The notes: generated by a model not told the origin, from the sequence alone. 64,000 nt of DNA from Entoloma clypeatum (GCA_963565915.1 OY751486.1:2108001-2172000); one strand, 5' to 3'. Shown: positions 31,447-42,085, counted from the first letter of the stretch. Numbers and translations are program-made.

Positions 31447-32660
31447 TTGCTATGCCTGTCAGTGAGGTTGCTACAAGATGCTATGGCTGCTTTGCACATG
31501 AGTGTGTTTGCTATGGTTTGCTACCAGCTCTGGGACCACTTTGCTGATGTCCCCTCCCCGCCCTTCACCCCCGCCAGCCTCCACTTCACCCTCGGCTTCA
31601 TCTACACCGGCACCCTTGCCTTCTCCCACCGCTCCTATGACCTCACCACCGCCTTCCAGATCCTCCGCTCTGCTCTCTACCTCTCCCTCCCCTCCCTCCA
31701 CGACGAGATCCAGGCCCGCATCGTCCAGGAGATGCTTCACGGCCTCTTCCATGCCTTCCTTCCCTTCCCCGAGTACGAGCGCCTCACCGCCGGCGCATGG
31801 GGCACAGGGGGCTGCAGATGTCGCCAGTGCGCTCGCCGCATCCCCCGCGTCCTCGAATTCTCCATCGCAGACGACGTCAAGAACCCCATTCTCGAACGTG
31901 GCGCACGCCGCGCCCTCGTTGGCCTCTTTGGTGAAGGCTGGTGCACCTCCGAGTTTGCTGCCCTCCACGTCCGCCTCCGCGAAGGCATCGTCCGTGGACT
32001 TGGCAAGCGCACCACCCCTCCCAACGGCTTCCCCCTCCTCTTTGCTGCAGAGCATGCCTTGGGCCGTCTCGCCGCCGGCATCGATGCTTGGGCAGCAGAG
32101 GTCAAGGAGATGGTGCTGACAGCACGCAAAACCGTCGACGAACTCATCTGCAACCAGAGCGAGGCTTGCTTCTCCACACGGGAATGGAATGAAATCATGG
32201 AGCGCGACGGCGTCGCTTTCGAGGACGCAGAGCGTGTCGAATGGATCATGGCGTCCGTCTTTCGTGACGTTACCGAACGTAATGCCCCTGCTGTGTACCA
32301 GGTCCGTCCCCATGTCCTCCATCTCGCTTTAAATCTCACTTTATATTGTAGACCCTGGTATCGTCCATCTTGCTTCGTCCCCGCTCCGCCGAAGTACATG
32401 CACCGATGCTTTCCCCCACTTCTCATATCTGTGTCTAGGTTGAACAAGCACGCATGGACCTCCTCAAGTGGATCACCAAACGCTGCCTCAACATCCGCCA
32501 AGAAGGCGGCTTTGACTTCTCGATGGTTGGGCTCTCTGGGAAATCAGTGACAGTGTGTCCTTTTCAACCTGCTCATCGCATTGAAATCTCAGTTTCCCCC
32601 CTCAGATATTGAAGTGCCCGTCGAGGATCAACGACACTATCAGTATGCATTCGTCCATGG
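31447..32660 (+). pseudogene. BTB/POZ-like conserved fungal gene, truncated and frameshifted
   Basis: Exon 1 (about 31,540-32,301) encodes FTLGFIYTGTLAFSHRSYD, typical of the second half of a BTB fold, then a conserved part with a CRCRQCARR cysteine cluster and ALVGLFGEGWCTSEFAAL. A GT-AG intron (32,302-32,438) leads to VEQARMDLLKWITKRCL. A one-base shift is then needed to read DGWALWEISD, another intron (about 32,553-32,605) leads to IEVPVEDQ, and a further shift leads to SMGVSVLDRKLTTP. The N-terminal part of the BTB domain is missing: upstream of about 31,500 the sequence turns into TAGCACT-type repeats. I recall similar basidiomycete proteins that continue into a CAP-Gly region, not visible here. 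Confidence 0.65.
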
Positions 32661-32799
32661 GTGTCAGCGTCCTCGACCGCAAACTCACGACCCCCATCAA
32701 CACCGCAACCCGAGGGATGACCACTACCATGGGCCCCGGCCACGCCCCGCCGTCCTCCACAATCGCCTCCTCGGTAGCCCCAATCCTCTCCCTTCTTTC

Positions 32800-33110
32800 A
32801 CCCAAACGCTCTCCCCATTGGCGGAAATGTGTCGTGTACGGGCTAGCAAAGGGTTTAGCGCATCTACACGCTGAAAGGATCGTCCACGGAGGTACACCGC
32901 TGCCCGCTTCCCCTCCTGATGATTCTCTGACCACCCCACGTAGACTTGCACCTTGGTCATCAGCACAAAGACGATGTGATGCAGGACCTCAGCCCGTACA
33001 ACCTGACCTTCCTCCACCGCCAATCAAACGCGCTTACTACCCCCTTATGTTGTCGTGCCGTGCGACCGAGCTGCATATTATGTGAGAATCGCCGGCTCCA
33101 GGCCGCCTGT
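32800..33110 (+). pseudogene. Protein-kinase-like fragment
   Basis: The plus strand reads VVYGLAKGLAHLHAERIVHG. A GT-AG gap (32,892-32,942) then gives DLHLGHQHKDDVMQDLSPYN. The joined HGDLH resembles a kinase catalytic loop (HRDL/HGDL) preceded by helix E. No ATP-binding lobe, DFG or APE was found. It directly follows the BTB-like gene, so it may be a fused fragment or a separate insertion. Confidence 0.4.
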
Positions 33111-34020
33111 GACAAAAATCTTTGACTTCGGCAGTGGTGAGTCAACTTGAGGTCCTTTTCAACTTGCCCAATCACATTCATCGCAGCGCATAAAACCAGA
33201 ACGCAGCTACTAAACTTCCAACGTGCAGTGGAATCCTGAGGTAGTCTATAGTCCCACTCAAATCTAGTCTATTTTGCCAGTTTATTTTGTGGTCGAGGAT
33301 GTTGCGAGGGAGACCACATGTTTGGTTTGATGCCAAGATGTGCCATTGAAACCTATTGAGGCTGCCCAGTAATAACTCGGCGCTTTTGTATATGAGGTCG
33401 TTCCCGGCTCTTCGCTCTTCGCGGCCAGGTCGATGTCTGCTGGACGTCGTGTAGGGAGGAGCTACATCGAGGCTGTGTGGACGGTCAGGGCACGGACGCC
33501 CTCGTTAGGCTGCTAAAGACCGCGCTCGTGCTGTCTCGCGATTCGGCTGACTGTTGCGGAGGTCTACATAACCGCATTTGGTTCCTGGCGGTAGTACATG
33601 TGGTGCAGTTACCGTAACAGCCACTGAGGATTTGGTCACGTGCCTCAGGGCAATTTCGGACTTTGCATGTTTACGCAGATCTCCCCATGTTTCCTTCCAA
33701 AAATTCAAAGATAGCATCAAATGGGCCTGGCCCTGAAGCTTTGAAGGCCTGATGGGCTGCCTTTTGTCGCTCTAATACTTATAGTAAGTAGCTGGTCATA
33801 CTTTATTACCACACAAGTCCCACGCTAGTTTATTTTGCCAGTTTATTTTCAGAGAGCTGCGTGCTACATTTGATTGATGAAACTGTCACTGATGTCAAGC
33901 GAAACCGTCTGTCTGAGTCTGAATGGAAAGAATACCACCGAAAATAAACATAACTTCACGATAATCATACACTATGTATGGCACAGGACTACTGTCCGTG
34001 CATGTAAGTATGGAAGCAAC
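33111..34020. other. Spacer with short dispersed repeats
   Basis: TTTTGCCAGTTTATTTT occurs at about 33,270 and 33,833, each followed by unlike sequence. A related pair of stretches with CTGTCACTGATG / CCACTGATGCCAAG and CTGAGTCTGAATG lies at about 33,880-33,925 and 34,390-34,435. No gene supported. Confidence 0.45.
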
Positions 34021-34022
34021 GG

Positions 34023-34292
34023 CCGAGGCCCTGGACGTTGCTTGCCAGCCATTTCCATAACGATAGGCCCTTTTCAAAAAACGAAATGTACAGGCGGACC
34101 CTACGTTTTTGATTCCCGCCACTCCTCAGAGGTCAGCATCAAGGGTGTCATTGATAGCATCATTATAAATGTGGTCTAGGCTAGGCCCTCCCTTGTCGGG
34201 AACCGAAACTAAAGCCCGCCTGTAAGGGTTTTTTTTTCTCAAAGGGGCCATCGTTATGGAAATGGCTGTAGCAACCGACCGGCCATCACGCG
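34023..34292. repeat. Hairpin/MITE-like inverted repeat
   Basis: CAGCCATTTCCATAACGAT at 34,046-34,064 is mirrored by ATCGTTATGGAAATGGCTG at 34,249-34,267. The arms (about 100 bp, imperfect) also share the TACAGGCGG / CCGCCTGTA and TTTTTGATTCCCG / CGGGAACCGAAA segments. No transposase inside. Boundaries are approximate. Confidence 0.7.
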
Positions 34293-34299
34293 CACGCGT

Positions 34300-35030
34300 G
34301 ACCGTTGGTTGCACAGCGGGGTAAATTCGACACTAGTCTCACTCAATTCTGGATTATGTTCGATGGATTATTTTCTAGAGGACACATTGAGACAGCCACT
34401 GATGCCAAGGATGATCGTCTCTCTGAGTCTGAATGTGAGAATGGCACTGCGGCAGGTAGTCGGTGGCGTCAGACTGGTGGGACTTCCGCAAGGGACAAGT
34501 TCGCGAGACACTATGGCGCTCGACGCAGTGGCATTCGGAAATTTGAGTGTGGTGCGGACGCGCCGTCTTTTTGGGAAGTATGTAAACAAGTTTGAATTCC
34601 GCAAGAAAATTTTCTGATTTTTGCGCAGCCTCCTAATACCAGCAACCCTCGTATGGCTTGGGGGGGTTCGTTGATGTTTAATCCGATTATCTTATCTTAT
34701 TTGTTCCATCCAAATATTTATGAGAACAAACACACGACTCGCCATAGAGAGGCTGGCACAATTGCAATTCTGATCATCTCGGGGACCCTTGGTATACTTA
34801 CCCTCTGCGCATATGTATTCTAATTCTACACCATCATCCTGCACCATCTCAAGCATCTTGGCATCAAGTCCACCATGTGGTCTCCCTCACAACGTCGGCT
34901 CTGAGGCTCCCCACCCACGTTGTATGTTCAGAACCATATCATTATTGATCTAACTCGTCGTGCAGCTAACAAAAAGCGTGATATCAGCAGTGCTTTGCGC
35001 AATTTCACATGCGTATGCTGGCCAGTGGAC
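34300..35030. other. Spacer / upstream region of the secreted-protein gene
   Basis: It contains the second member of the short repeat pair (about 34,390-34,435) and otherwise no recognised gene. The last several hundred bp are the probable promoter region of the gene at 35,119. Confidence 0.4.
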
Positions 35031-35038
35031 TATAAAAG
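35031..35038 (+). promoter_or_regulatory. TATA box of the small secreted protein gene
   Basis: TATAAAAG 81-88 bp before the ATG at 35,119, a normal spacing for a strong regulated fungal promoter with a start near 35,060. Confidence 0.7.
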
Positions 35039-35118
35039 CAGAATGTTGAGACGATAACTCGTCAGCTGGTCTCACCGATTTCTCACCTCTTTGACTAGAC
35101 GTCGCCGTCATCCACAAC

Positions 35119-35631
35119 ATGAAGTTCCAAGGTCTTATCCCAATTGCAATCCTTGCTGCAGTTGTTTCTGCGCATCGTCCCGAGCGGTTTGCCCCTCAGT
35201 CTTCCATTGATAGTTCAGGCCTAACACGATTGACTGCTCGCATTAGCCGCACCCTCGGGCTTGATATTGTCAATGCGATCGAGTGAGTGGCTCACCATTG
35301 ATGTGTATCTATTTGCTCTGACATATGCCTTTCACCCTTTCATAGGCAGTCAGTCATCGCGTCTGATTGAACAAGTAGCATTGACTTGAGTTCCCCGTAC
35401 AGGCGCGCTTACTTGGAGGGCCGCAGGGCTGGGCGCGAGAGCATGCTCGACTTGGCGAGACGTGAAGAAAGGGGCATACCTTGTAAGGATGTAGGGTGAG
35501 CTGACATTCCATTTTTTCAAAGGCCTTTAATTTCATGCTCTTCCAACAGGGACTGCCAGAAGAGTCCAACAATGAAGGCGATATGCCCCACAAAAAAGGT
35601 ACACTGCACCGGGGGTATATGTGGCTGTTAG
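35119..35631 (+). CDS. Small secreted cysteine-rich protein (about 112 aa, three exons)
   Basis: Unrecognised family. Exons 35,119-35,282, 35,403-35,495 and 35,550-35,631, joined at GTGAGT...CAG and GTGAGC...CAG introns, give one uninterrupted frame of 113 codons including TAG. Residues 1-18 (MKFQGLIPIAILAAVVSA) are a clear signal peptide with an Ala-x-Ala-like end. The middle is charged and helix-like (RAYLEGRRAGRESMLDLARR). The last 35 residues carry six cysteines (PCKD, GDCQ, AICP, VHCT, GICGC), suited to three disulfides. Size, signal peptide and C-terminal cysteines fit an effector-like or cell-wall-associated small secreted protein (inference). It sits alone between repeats, with a TATA box and no lesions, unlike every other host gene here. 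Splice choices rest on consensus and frame only. Confidence 0.7.
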
Positions 35632-36629
35632 CCCGCGGGACGGTGAACTACACACTGGGCTATTAGCAGAATAGTTATTGGGAAGGTTGAAGGACGAGGT
35701 TGCAATGTCAACATAACTACAGTGAATCTAGCTGTTTTACCAGGTGGGGTGATACAATCTCGGATGAGAACAGGATCTGCCACTTCGAGTTTAGTATGGA
35801 TGGCGCATTCACATGTCAACCATCGATAATCATGAAGTCACCCACATTCATCACATCTCGTTCTGTGCATATTGGATCATTAAGGTGGGATGTGGAGGAA
35901 ATATGCACATATACACACACCGTAAGCTAACCAGGCATGAGGCTATGATCATTTGAGGATACAAGAAAGCACGCCGTGCTCAGTTGGCTGTCAACTTGTT
36001 TGCCAGCAGTGAGTGAACCGTACTATGAGACTTACTACTAGTACACGAGAGTGCAACAGGCTGGCAACAGCCAATGACCCCGCACCATCATGAAGCTTGA
36101 CGATACCGTGAGAAGGTGAGAGCAAGAACCGGGGAGACTGTGGGCAGCTACTCAGCCTAGTACCTCTTATATATCGCTCGGATTGGTCCGTGCGCAAGTT
36201 GAACTAATGGGTTATGATTGACTACTATCTGATCCGTCGAACCGATCACTACTAGCCTTACTCGTCATTACAATGATCATCCCCTCCCGTCAGGAGGAGA
36301 TATCTCGCACGGACTCACCTCGGACGGCTTCCAAGTTACGCTCATCGTTCCCGAGAACAAGATTGTGCCATACACTTCATATTCTCAACCCGGTGGCACA
36401 GGCAACATCCCCTGCACCACGGTCAACAACTTCTAGATGATCCCCAATGACCCAAGCATGGGTGCTCATCGTACAACCAGCAGAAGTACATAGCTGCGGC
36501 ATCTCAACAGCTGGGGGTGTGTATGATTAGAACAGACGCCACATCTACTTCTAGGTTAGCAATGACCAGCGACGATGAATATGACAGTATGCAACCACAC
36601 CATCTGGCGTATGGTCGACATTTCAGACA
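35632..36629. other. Spacer with an orphan coding-like fragment
   Basis: At about 36,293-36,436 (+) a frame reads ISHGLTSDGFQVTLIVPENK...GGTGNIPCTTVNNF and ends at TAG (36,434-36,436). It has protein-like composition, but no start or family was recognised. The rest holds nothing I can name. Confidence 0.4.
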
Positions 36630-37032
36630 TGTTATGCCTAACAAACTGTTCCAAGGTTCGGGCAGAGTATGCAGGAAAGTGGAAAGGCGAAGAGCAATGT
36701 GATTGCTAAATCTAAGGAATCTACTACAGTACAAGAGGTTTATATAGGTACTGACTATAGGCGGTAGCGGATGAGTCAGTACTGCGGAAGGCAGTGCGCA
36801 TGAGTAAGGCAACTGCGGAAGGCTATGTACAATGAGTAAGCTGACTGCGGAAAGTGAGTCAGCGTGGGAGCGAAGTATACTAAAGGGGCTGACGAAGTAA
36901 AGATAGTGAGTCAGACTGGGAATCGAAGGTTGCGAAAGTAGACATTAGACATAGTAAGCTCGTAAGAGGGCGCCGAGCCGGGCCGATAAGTAAAAGTGAT
37001 GACATCGTCCACATACCATAGAGTCCGTAACA
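36630..37032 (-). repeat. Gypsy G2 3' LTR
   Basis: 403 bp. Internally it shows loose repeats of GACTGCGGAA(A/G)G and GAGTCAG. TATATAAAC lies at about 36,739-36,747 on the coding strand. Confidence 0.95.
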
Positions 37033-37046
37033 TGTTCCCCTCTTCA
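37033..37046 (-). other. Gypsy G2 polypurine tract
   Basis: The coding strand reads GAAGAGGGGAACA immediately before the 3' LTR. Confidence 0.75.
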
Positions 37047-37066
37047 AGCTCTGTGTCCTCACAGAG

Positions 37067-37438
37067 TCATTGTCCCCATCCCTCGTTGTTGCCAGGATCA
37101 GACCAGTTCAGACTCTCCTTGAGGCTCCAATCATATGTCAACTCCTCGTTGATGGCAACGGCGAGTTCGAGGCCTTTGATAGCCAGCCGAATACGTCGAT
37201 TTTTGATCACGAGGGTGCTGGTGTAATTTCCGAGAATTTGTTTTTCCTCGGGACTCGGGGCGACGGGGAGGTTGGACAGCGAGTGAAGCCGGATATGCAT
37301 CTGGCGATGAAGGAGATCGGCGAGGGAAGTTTCAAGGGCATGGATTTGGTCTCTCATGGAGAGCGCTTCGTTCATAAGGGCGGCGATGGCGGGGTTGATG
37401 TCGGTGGTGGAGGTGGAGGTGACGATGGTGTTTGACAT
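37067..37438 (-). CDS. Extra ORF between pol and the 3' LTR of gypsy G2 (123 aa)
   Basis: The frame begins MSNTIVTSTSTTDINPAIAA at 37,438 and ends at TAA 34 bp before the 3' LTR; it can be read further up to 37,609. It is mostly alpha-helical in appearance (EALSMRDQIHALETSLADLL, heptad-like) with a C-terminal LAVAINEELTYDWSLKESLN. There is no transmembrane segment in the 123-aa form, so it is not env-like. It is unbroken while Pol in the same element has at least three stops, which may mean it was kept under selection or simply escaped mutation. Function unknown. Confidence 0.55.
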   Translation of the reverse strand: MSNTIVTSTSTTDINPAIAALMNEALSMRDQIHALETSLADLLHRQMHIRLHSLSNLPVAPSPEEKQILGNYTSTLVIKNRRIRLAIKGLELAVAINEELTYDWSLKESLNWSDPGNNEGWGQ

Positions 37439-37571
37439 GGCGGTGAGGATGGTTGAGAGGTAAAAGAAGAATGGGGTGGCTATATTGGGCAGGGCGAAGA
37501 CTAGAGCGGGGAACTCGGTGTGTGGTTGACTGATGAGGTCGATACTGCCATGGGTTTTGAGAACTCGTCTT

Positions 37572-37751
37572 TTATTGTGGTCGAGACGGGTTCTGCCGAT
37601 GGAAATCACGGATCAAATCTTGAGCGTTCTGAACATTAGCTCGAGGTTCCCATGTGTTCTCTTCTGGGCCATATCCTTCCCACTGGACGAGGTACTGGAT
37701 CTTTCCATGGAACTTTTGAGAGTCTAGAATCGTGGACACATGGTACTCTTC
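37572..37751 (-). pseudogene. Gypsy G2 chromodomain, cut off from integrase by a TGA
   Basis: After the integrase C-terminus (PDQIIVEG) the same frame has a TGA at 37,752-37,754 and then continues [12 protein letters not shown]...[19 protein letters not shown] to TAA at 37,572-37,574. The aromatic cage residues (Y, W, W) of a chromodomain are present. It normally guides integration to methylated-histone chromatin. Confidence 0.9.
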
Positions 37752-39833
37752 TCATCCTTCGACGATGATCTGATCAGGGGCTGGTTTCTTCTTCTGGATG
37801 GCGTACTTCGGGGTTTCGTAAGGTGACAATAGGGTCTCATTAAACACAGGGTGAATCATCTTCCAAGTCTTCGGAAGATCAAGAAGGTACGCGCTAGCTC
37901 CTTTCTTCTCTAGGACTTTGAATGGTCCATGTCGGAGTGCATCAAGTTTCTTTGAGGGGCGATCGGTCCTGATGTTAGTCCCTTCCAGCCACACCTTGTC
38001 TCCGATTTGGTAGTCCCGAGACGGACTCCGTCGTGTATCAACTGTCTTCTTCATCTGATCCTGTGCCTGTTTCAGTGCTGCATTGGCTTCTTCTCGTGCT
38101 TGTTTGAGTTTTTCCAAGAAGCTGTTGGCAGCTGGGTTGGTGTCTTCCAACACAAGTTCTCCCTTCCAAGGATGTAAGCCATAGTTAAGGTAGAATGGTG
38201 TGTGCTTCGTCGCCTGATGTTCTTTGTCATTGTACTGGAATTCAGCAATTGCGATCCACTCAGCCCAATCATCTTGTAGATGGTTGACGAAGTTTCGTAA
38301 GAACACTTCTGTTTCCTGATGCGATCGTTCGGCCTGTCCATCAGTCTGTGGATGGTATGCGGTGGACAGGTTCCTTTTGATCCCCAACATGCGGCAAAGT
38401 ATCTCCATGAACTTCGCAGCAAACTGTGGTCCCCTGTCACTGATGATCTTCTTGGGGATCCCATGAAGCTTGCATATCTGATCCCGATAGATCTTGGCTA
38501 ATCCTTCAGCCGATAATTCCACAGTTGTCGGAATGAGATGGAGCATCTTCGAATGTCTATCTGTGATGACCAGAATCACATTCTTTCCCTCGGACTCTGG
38601 TATCGGTCCCACGACGTCAATCCCTATGTCTTCCCATGGATGACTTGGTGCTGCATGGGGGTGTAGCGGAGCATGTCGTTTTTGTCTGTTGATCTTGTTG
38701 CGCTGACAGGTGTCGCAACCCTTTATGTACTTCTTCACATCATGCAGGATGGTAGGCCACCAGTAGGTGCGAGTGAGGAGTTCGTGTGTTCGATACTGTC
38801 CTGGATGTCCAGCCACTGGTGCATCGTGTGACTCAAACATCAGTTCTTGACACAGTTGTGGGTCCGGTGGAACATAGACTCGTTCGCCTGCATATGTGAT
38901 GCCGTTTTCCTGTTGATACCAATGAGGATTCTTCTTTAGACCCTGGGCTACTTCTGTCTCCATGTGGTTTGAACCCTTGATGCGTGCGATCCACGGATTT
39001 TCGATGGTTGTGACATTTCCAATCTTGATGGAATCAGATGTTTCACCCCCTTCAAAGAATTGTTCCTCCGTGAACATCTCCATTTGTACCACATCTTCTG
39101 ATTCCAATCGTTTCAAAAATAGTCCCTCCTTGAGCATTTGGTCACTGTCTTGCGGTTCGAGTTCCGTTTCATACCAGGGTAAGCGCGACAGGATGTCCAC
39201 TTTTGCATTTGTCTTGCCAGGCACATGCCTTAATTCAAAGTCATAGTCTTGTAACTTCATCTTCCAGCGCCTTTGTCGTTGATTTAGGTCCTGAGGATGG
39301 CGGAAATACTCCAGGTTCTTGTGATCAGTTAAGATCTCAAAGCGTTCCCTGGCTTCGAGTAGATAGTGTCTCCAATCTTTCAGTGCTTCCATGACTGCCA
39401 AGAGCTCTTTGTCGTATATCTCATAATCTTGTTCGGCCGCGGACATGGTCCGCGACAAGAACGCGATAGGATGCCATTTGTCATCCTGTTTTTGAGAGAG
39501 TACAGCCCCAATTGCATAGCCCGATGCATCGGTTTTGACCCTGAACTGTCCATCTGGTTTTGGTAATGCCAAGACTGGTGCCGATGTGATCGCCTGTATG
39601 AGTCCTTCAAATGCCCTTTGTTCTGTTGGTCCCCAAGTAAACGCAGTGCCGCCTGTGAGCGCGGTAAGTGGTTTCGCGATGTTTGAGTATCCTTCAATGA
39701 AGCGCCAATAGAAGTTGGCAAACCCAAGGAACTTCTGGACTTCCTTTTTTGATGTGGGTGCTCGCCAGTTTCGGATCGTGTCCACCTTTTCGGTTTCCAT
39801 CTCGACACATCCTTCACCAACGACATATCCCAA
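37752..39833 (-). pseudogene. Gypsy G2 Pol: RT end, RNase H and integrase
   Basis: A 693-codon frame: RT connection (EVQKFLGFANFYWRFIEGYS), RNase H (VKTDASGYAIGAVLSQKQDD, DKELLAVMEALKDWRHYLL, LTDHKNLEYF), then integrase with an HHCC finger (SHDAPVAGHPGQYRTHELLT, CDTCQRNK) and the core D, D, E (IDVVGPI, ISDRGPQFAAKF, QTDGQAERSHQE). All catalytic residues of RNase H and integrase that I can see are present. Decay affects the upstream RT, the join at 39,833, and the chromodomain stop. Confidence 0.93.
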
Positions 39834-40378
39834 TATGGGGCATTTCGTTACTTCCCAGAAACACTTCTAGGAACAAGTCATTGTCCGATAGGATCTGCAG
39901 AATTTCTTCGGTGTTTCGCGCAAGTTCTTCCTTGGTTTTACCAATAACCACAATGTCATCCAGGTAGATCACGCAGATGCGTCGGCGGATCTGGTCCCAG
40001 AATAGACTAGCCATCATCTGAGAGCATGTTCCCGGGGAGTTGCAAAGGCTGAAAAACATGACCAATGGTTCGAACAATCCTCAACTGGTGAGGAAGGCAG
40101 CCTTCCATTCATCGCCTTCCTTAATCCGGACATTGTTGTAACCCCACATGATGTCCATCTTATTGAAGTAGACTGCATCTTTCAGCACGTCCAAGAGATC
40201 GGAGATGCGTGGGAGTGGGAACTTGTCTTTGACCGTAAATTTGTTGACCATGCGGTAATCTTGTACCAGTCGTTTGGAACCATCCTTCTTGTTGATGAAG
40301 AGGCAAGGGGAGGCATAAGGGGATTTGGACGGGCGGATCTTTCCAGTTGCTACTGTAGATCCTCGTTGATGAATGCAT
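39814..40378 (-). pseudogene. Gypsy G2 reverse transcriptase core, broken
   Basis: The coding strand reads [34 protein letters not shown] (first catalytic Asp), then a TGA inside the usual TNRGLFEP segment (near 40,078-40,080), then VMFFSLCNSPGT and YLDDIVVIGKTKEE (catalytic YLDD). The frame changes near 40,350 and again near 39,835. The TGA is explained by CGA to TGA. Confidence 0.88.
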
Positions 40379-41177
40379 CCAATTCCTCTTGTTCCTTTTG
40401 TGTCATGGGATATGTATTTCCCCCTAGTTCCTTTGGTGCGTCCGGTGTAAGTTCAATACCATGGTCCCATTTCCTTTCCTTTGGGATCTTATCAAAGTTC
40501 TCCTTCTCGAAGAGGTGAGTAAACCGATCAACATATGAGGGTCGTTTGGTTGTGGGAGGTGGTGTGGGAGTGACAGCTTCCAATATAGGGTCTCCAGGCT
40601 TCCATTTCTGATCCGACTTCTTGGGTGCATCTTTGTCACGCACCTCAACCATGCGAACCCGGTGTTTGCGACCATCGAGGTTAACCCTGAAATCCGAATG
40701 TTTGGTTCGGCATGTTGTTGGGCACCGGTTGAACGTTACGGCGCCGGTTGTCCAATTGATCGTAGGGTTGTGGTGTACCAACCAGTCATGTCCCAAGAGC
40801 ATGTCGGTTCTCCCAATGTCCAGTACCATCGCTTCCATGGTTTCCTGATGTGTTCCCAAATCCAGCTTGACTTCGGCAAGTTGGTTCGCTTTTTGTTGTC
40901 GATTTGGTGATCCATCCGCATTTAGAATTGCTATGGGCGGTATTCCTCGCGTGGGGAGGTTCTGTTCACGTACTATTCTGGGATGGATGCATGTGCGTTC
41001 ACATCCACTATCAACCTCAGGTCGAATGACCTTTGGTCGTCGTCGTGTTTTGAGCTGAGCTAACAGCCTGATCTCTCGTCGTTTCGGAGGTTTGTCTCCC
41101 TTCACAATCTTAGTCGACGCAGTGGCTCGCTTGGCAGGGATGACATAGGTTCTATTGTCTGCAGTCATACAAGGCAA
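40350..41177 (-). pseudogene. Gypsy G2 protease and N-terminal Pol
   Basis: 275 codons. Retropepsin-like VDSGCERTCIHPRIVRE (DSG with an atypical CER instead of AT), then MLLGHDWLVHHNPTINW. The C-terminal part ([14 protein letters not shown]...FINEDLQ) ends at a TAG that follows CAG, just before the RT block. The pol frame begins 42 nt after the gag stop, in a different frame. Confidence 0.85.
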
Positions 41178-41218
41178 GCAAGTCCGTTTAATAGATAAGG
41201 GTCGCGACTTAGCGTCGT

Positions 41219-42085
41219 TTAATCGGACCCTTCGGGAAAATCCTTCTCGTCGGCTTCTAAGATTGTGGTTTCATCATTCTTGGCATCTTCCTCAGACACC
41301 TTCCTAACCCTTCCGGAGTTCTTCTTTGGCTTGCGGCAGTTGCGCGCAATATGGCCTTCTTGGTCGCAGTTGAAACACTTGCGACCATCTTTCTTCTTTG
41401 GAGCGCTGCAGTCTTTAGCAAGGTGACCGAAGCGTCGACAGTTGTAGCAACGGGCCACTCCTGCTTTGTCAATCTCCATGGCCTTGCCTTGACCACCATA
41501 AGTGGTACCTGATCCGGTGCGCATGTCGCTGCCACCTCGGATGACCAGTGCATGTCCTTCCATCTGTTGTCCCTTGTTTTGGATCTTCTTTGCGTACTCA
41601 GAGTACGTTTTATCCTCACTTGCCACTTGTTCAGAGATTCTGCGGTTAACGTTCTTTTCCAGGATGTATTTCCCAGTTTCTTCACCAAGGTTTGACAGCT
41701 TCAAGAGCTCTTCGAATTTGTCCAAGAATTTGTCAACAGTACGTTTCTCCTGCCTCAGGACTTCGAGTCTTGCTTTGGCGGCGACTGACTTGTTGGTGAC
41801 AGAAAATCGTGTTGCGATATCCTCTGAGAATCCTAGCCAGGTGATGTTTTCGTTGTTGATGGCAAGAGCGTCTAACTTGTTACTGGCCCAGTGCTTGCCG
41901 GACCCTTCCATCATGCGGGATAGCACTGCAAGAATCTTCTGATCGTCTGTTAGGCTCTTTTGGAACCTGATGTATAGTTTGGTGGCTTTCCACCACTCGT
42001 CAAAGGTGTGTCTGTCCTTGAACATCCCAGGATCCTTGATGATCTTGGATGTATCCATCGTTTGTACTGCCGGAGCTTCTGCCAT
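41219..42085 (-). CDS. Gypsy G2 Gag (288 aa) with two zinc knuckles
   Basis: Structural Gag. Residues 1-190 are capsid-like (FDEWWKATKLYIRFQKSLTD, ASNKLDALAINNENITWLGF, VLRQEKRTVDKFLDKFEELL). Two CX2CX4HX4C knuckles follow: CYNCRRFGHLAKDC and CFNCDQEGHIARNC. The tail is acidic. The open frame is intact from MAEAPAVQTM. An upstream extension exists in two frames (next feature), so the native protein may be longer and the present ATG internal. Confidence 0.88.
   Translation of the reverse strand: MAEAPAVQTMDTSKIIKDPGMFKDRHTFDEWWKATKLYIRFQKSLTDDQKILAVLSRMMEGSGKHWASNKLDALAINNENITWLGFSEDIATRFSVTNKSVAAKARLEVLRQEKRTVDKFLDKFEELLKLSNLGEETGKYILEKNVNRRISEQVASEDKTYSEYAKKIQNKGQQMEGHALVIRGGSDMRTGSGTTYGGQGKAMEIDKAGVARCYNCRRFGHLAKDCSAPKKKDGRKCFNCDQEGHIARNCRKPKKNSGRVRKVSEEDAKNDETTILEADEKDFPEGSD

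Noticed and set aside
31471..32322. 283-codon minus-strand frame (and a 254-codon one) opposite the BTB-like gene
   Set aside because: Shadow frames. The plus strand carries the conserved text (FTLGFIYTGTLAF, ALVGLFGEGWC) and the splice sites.
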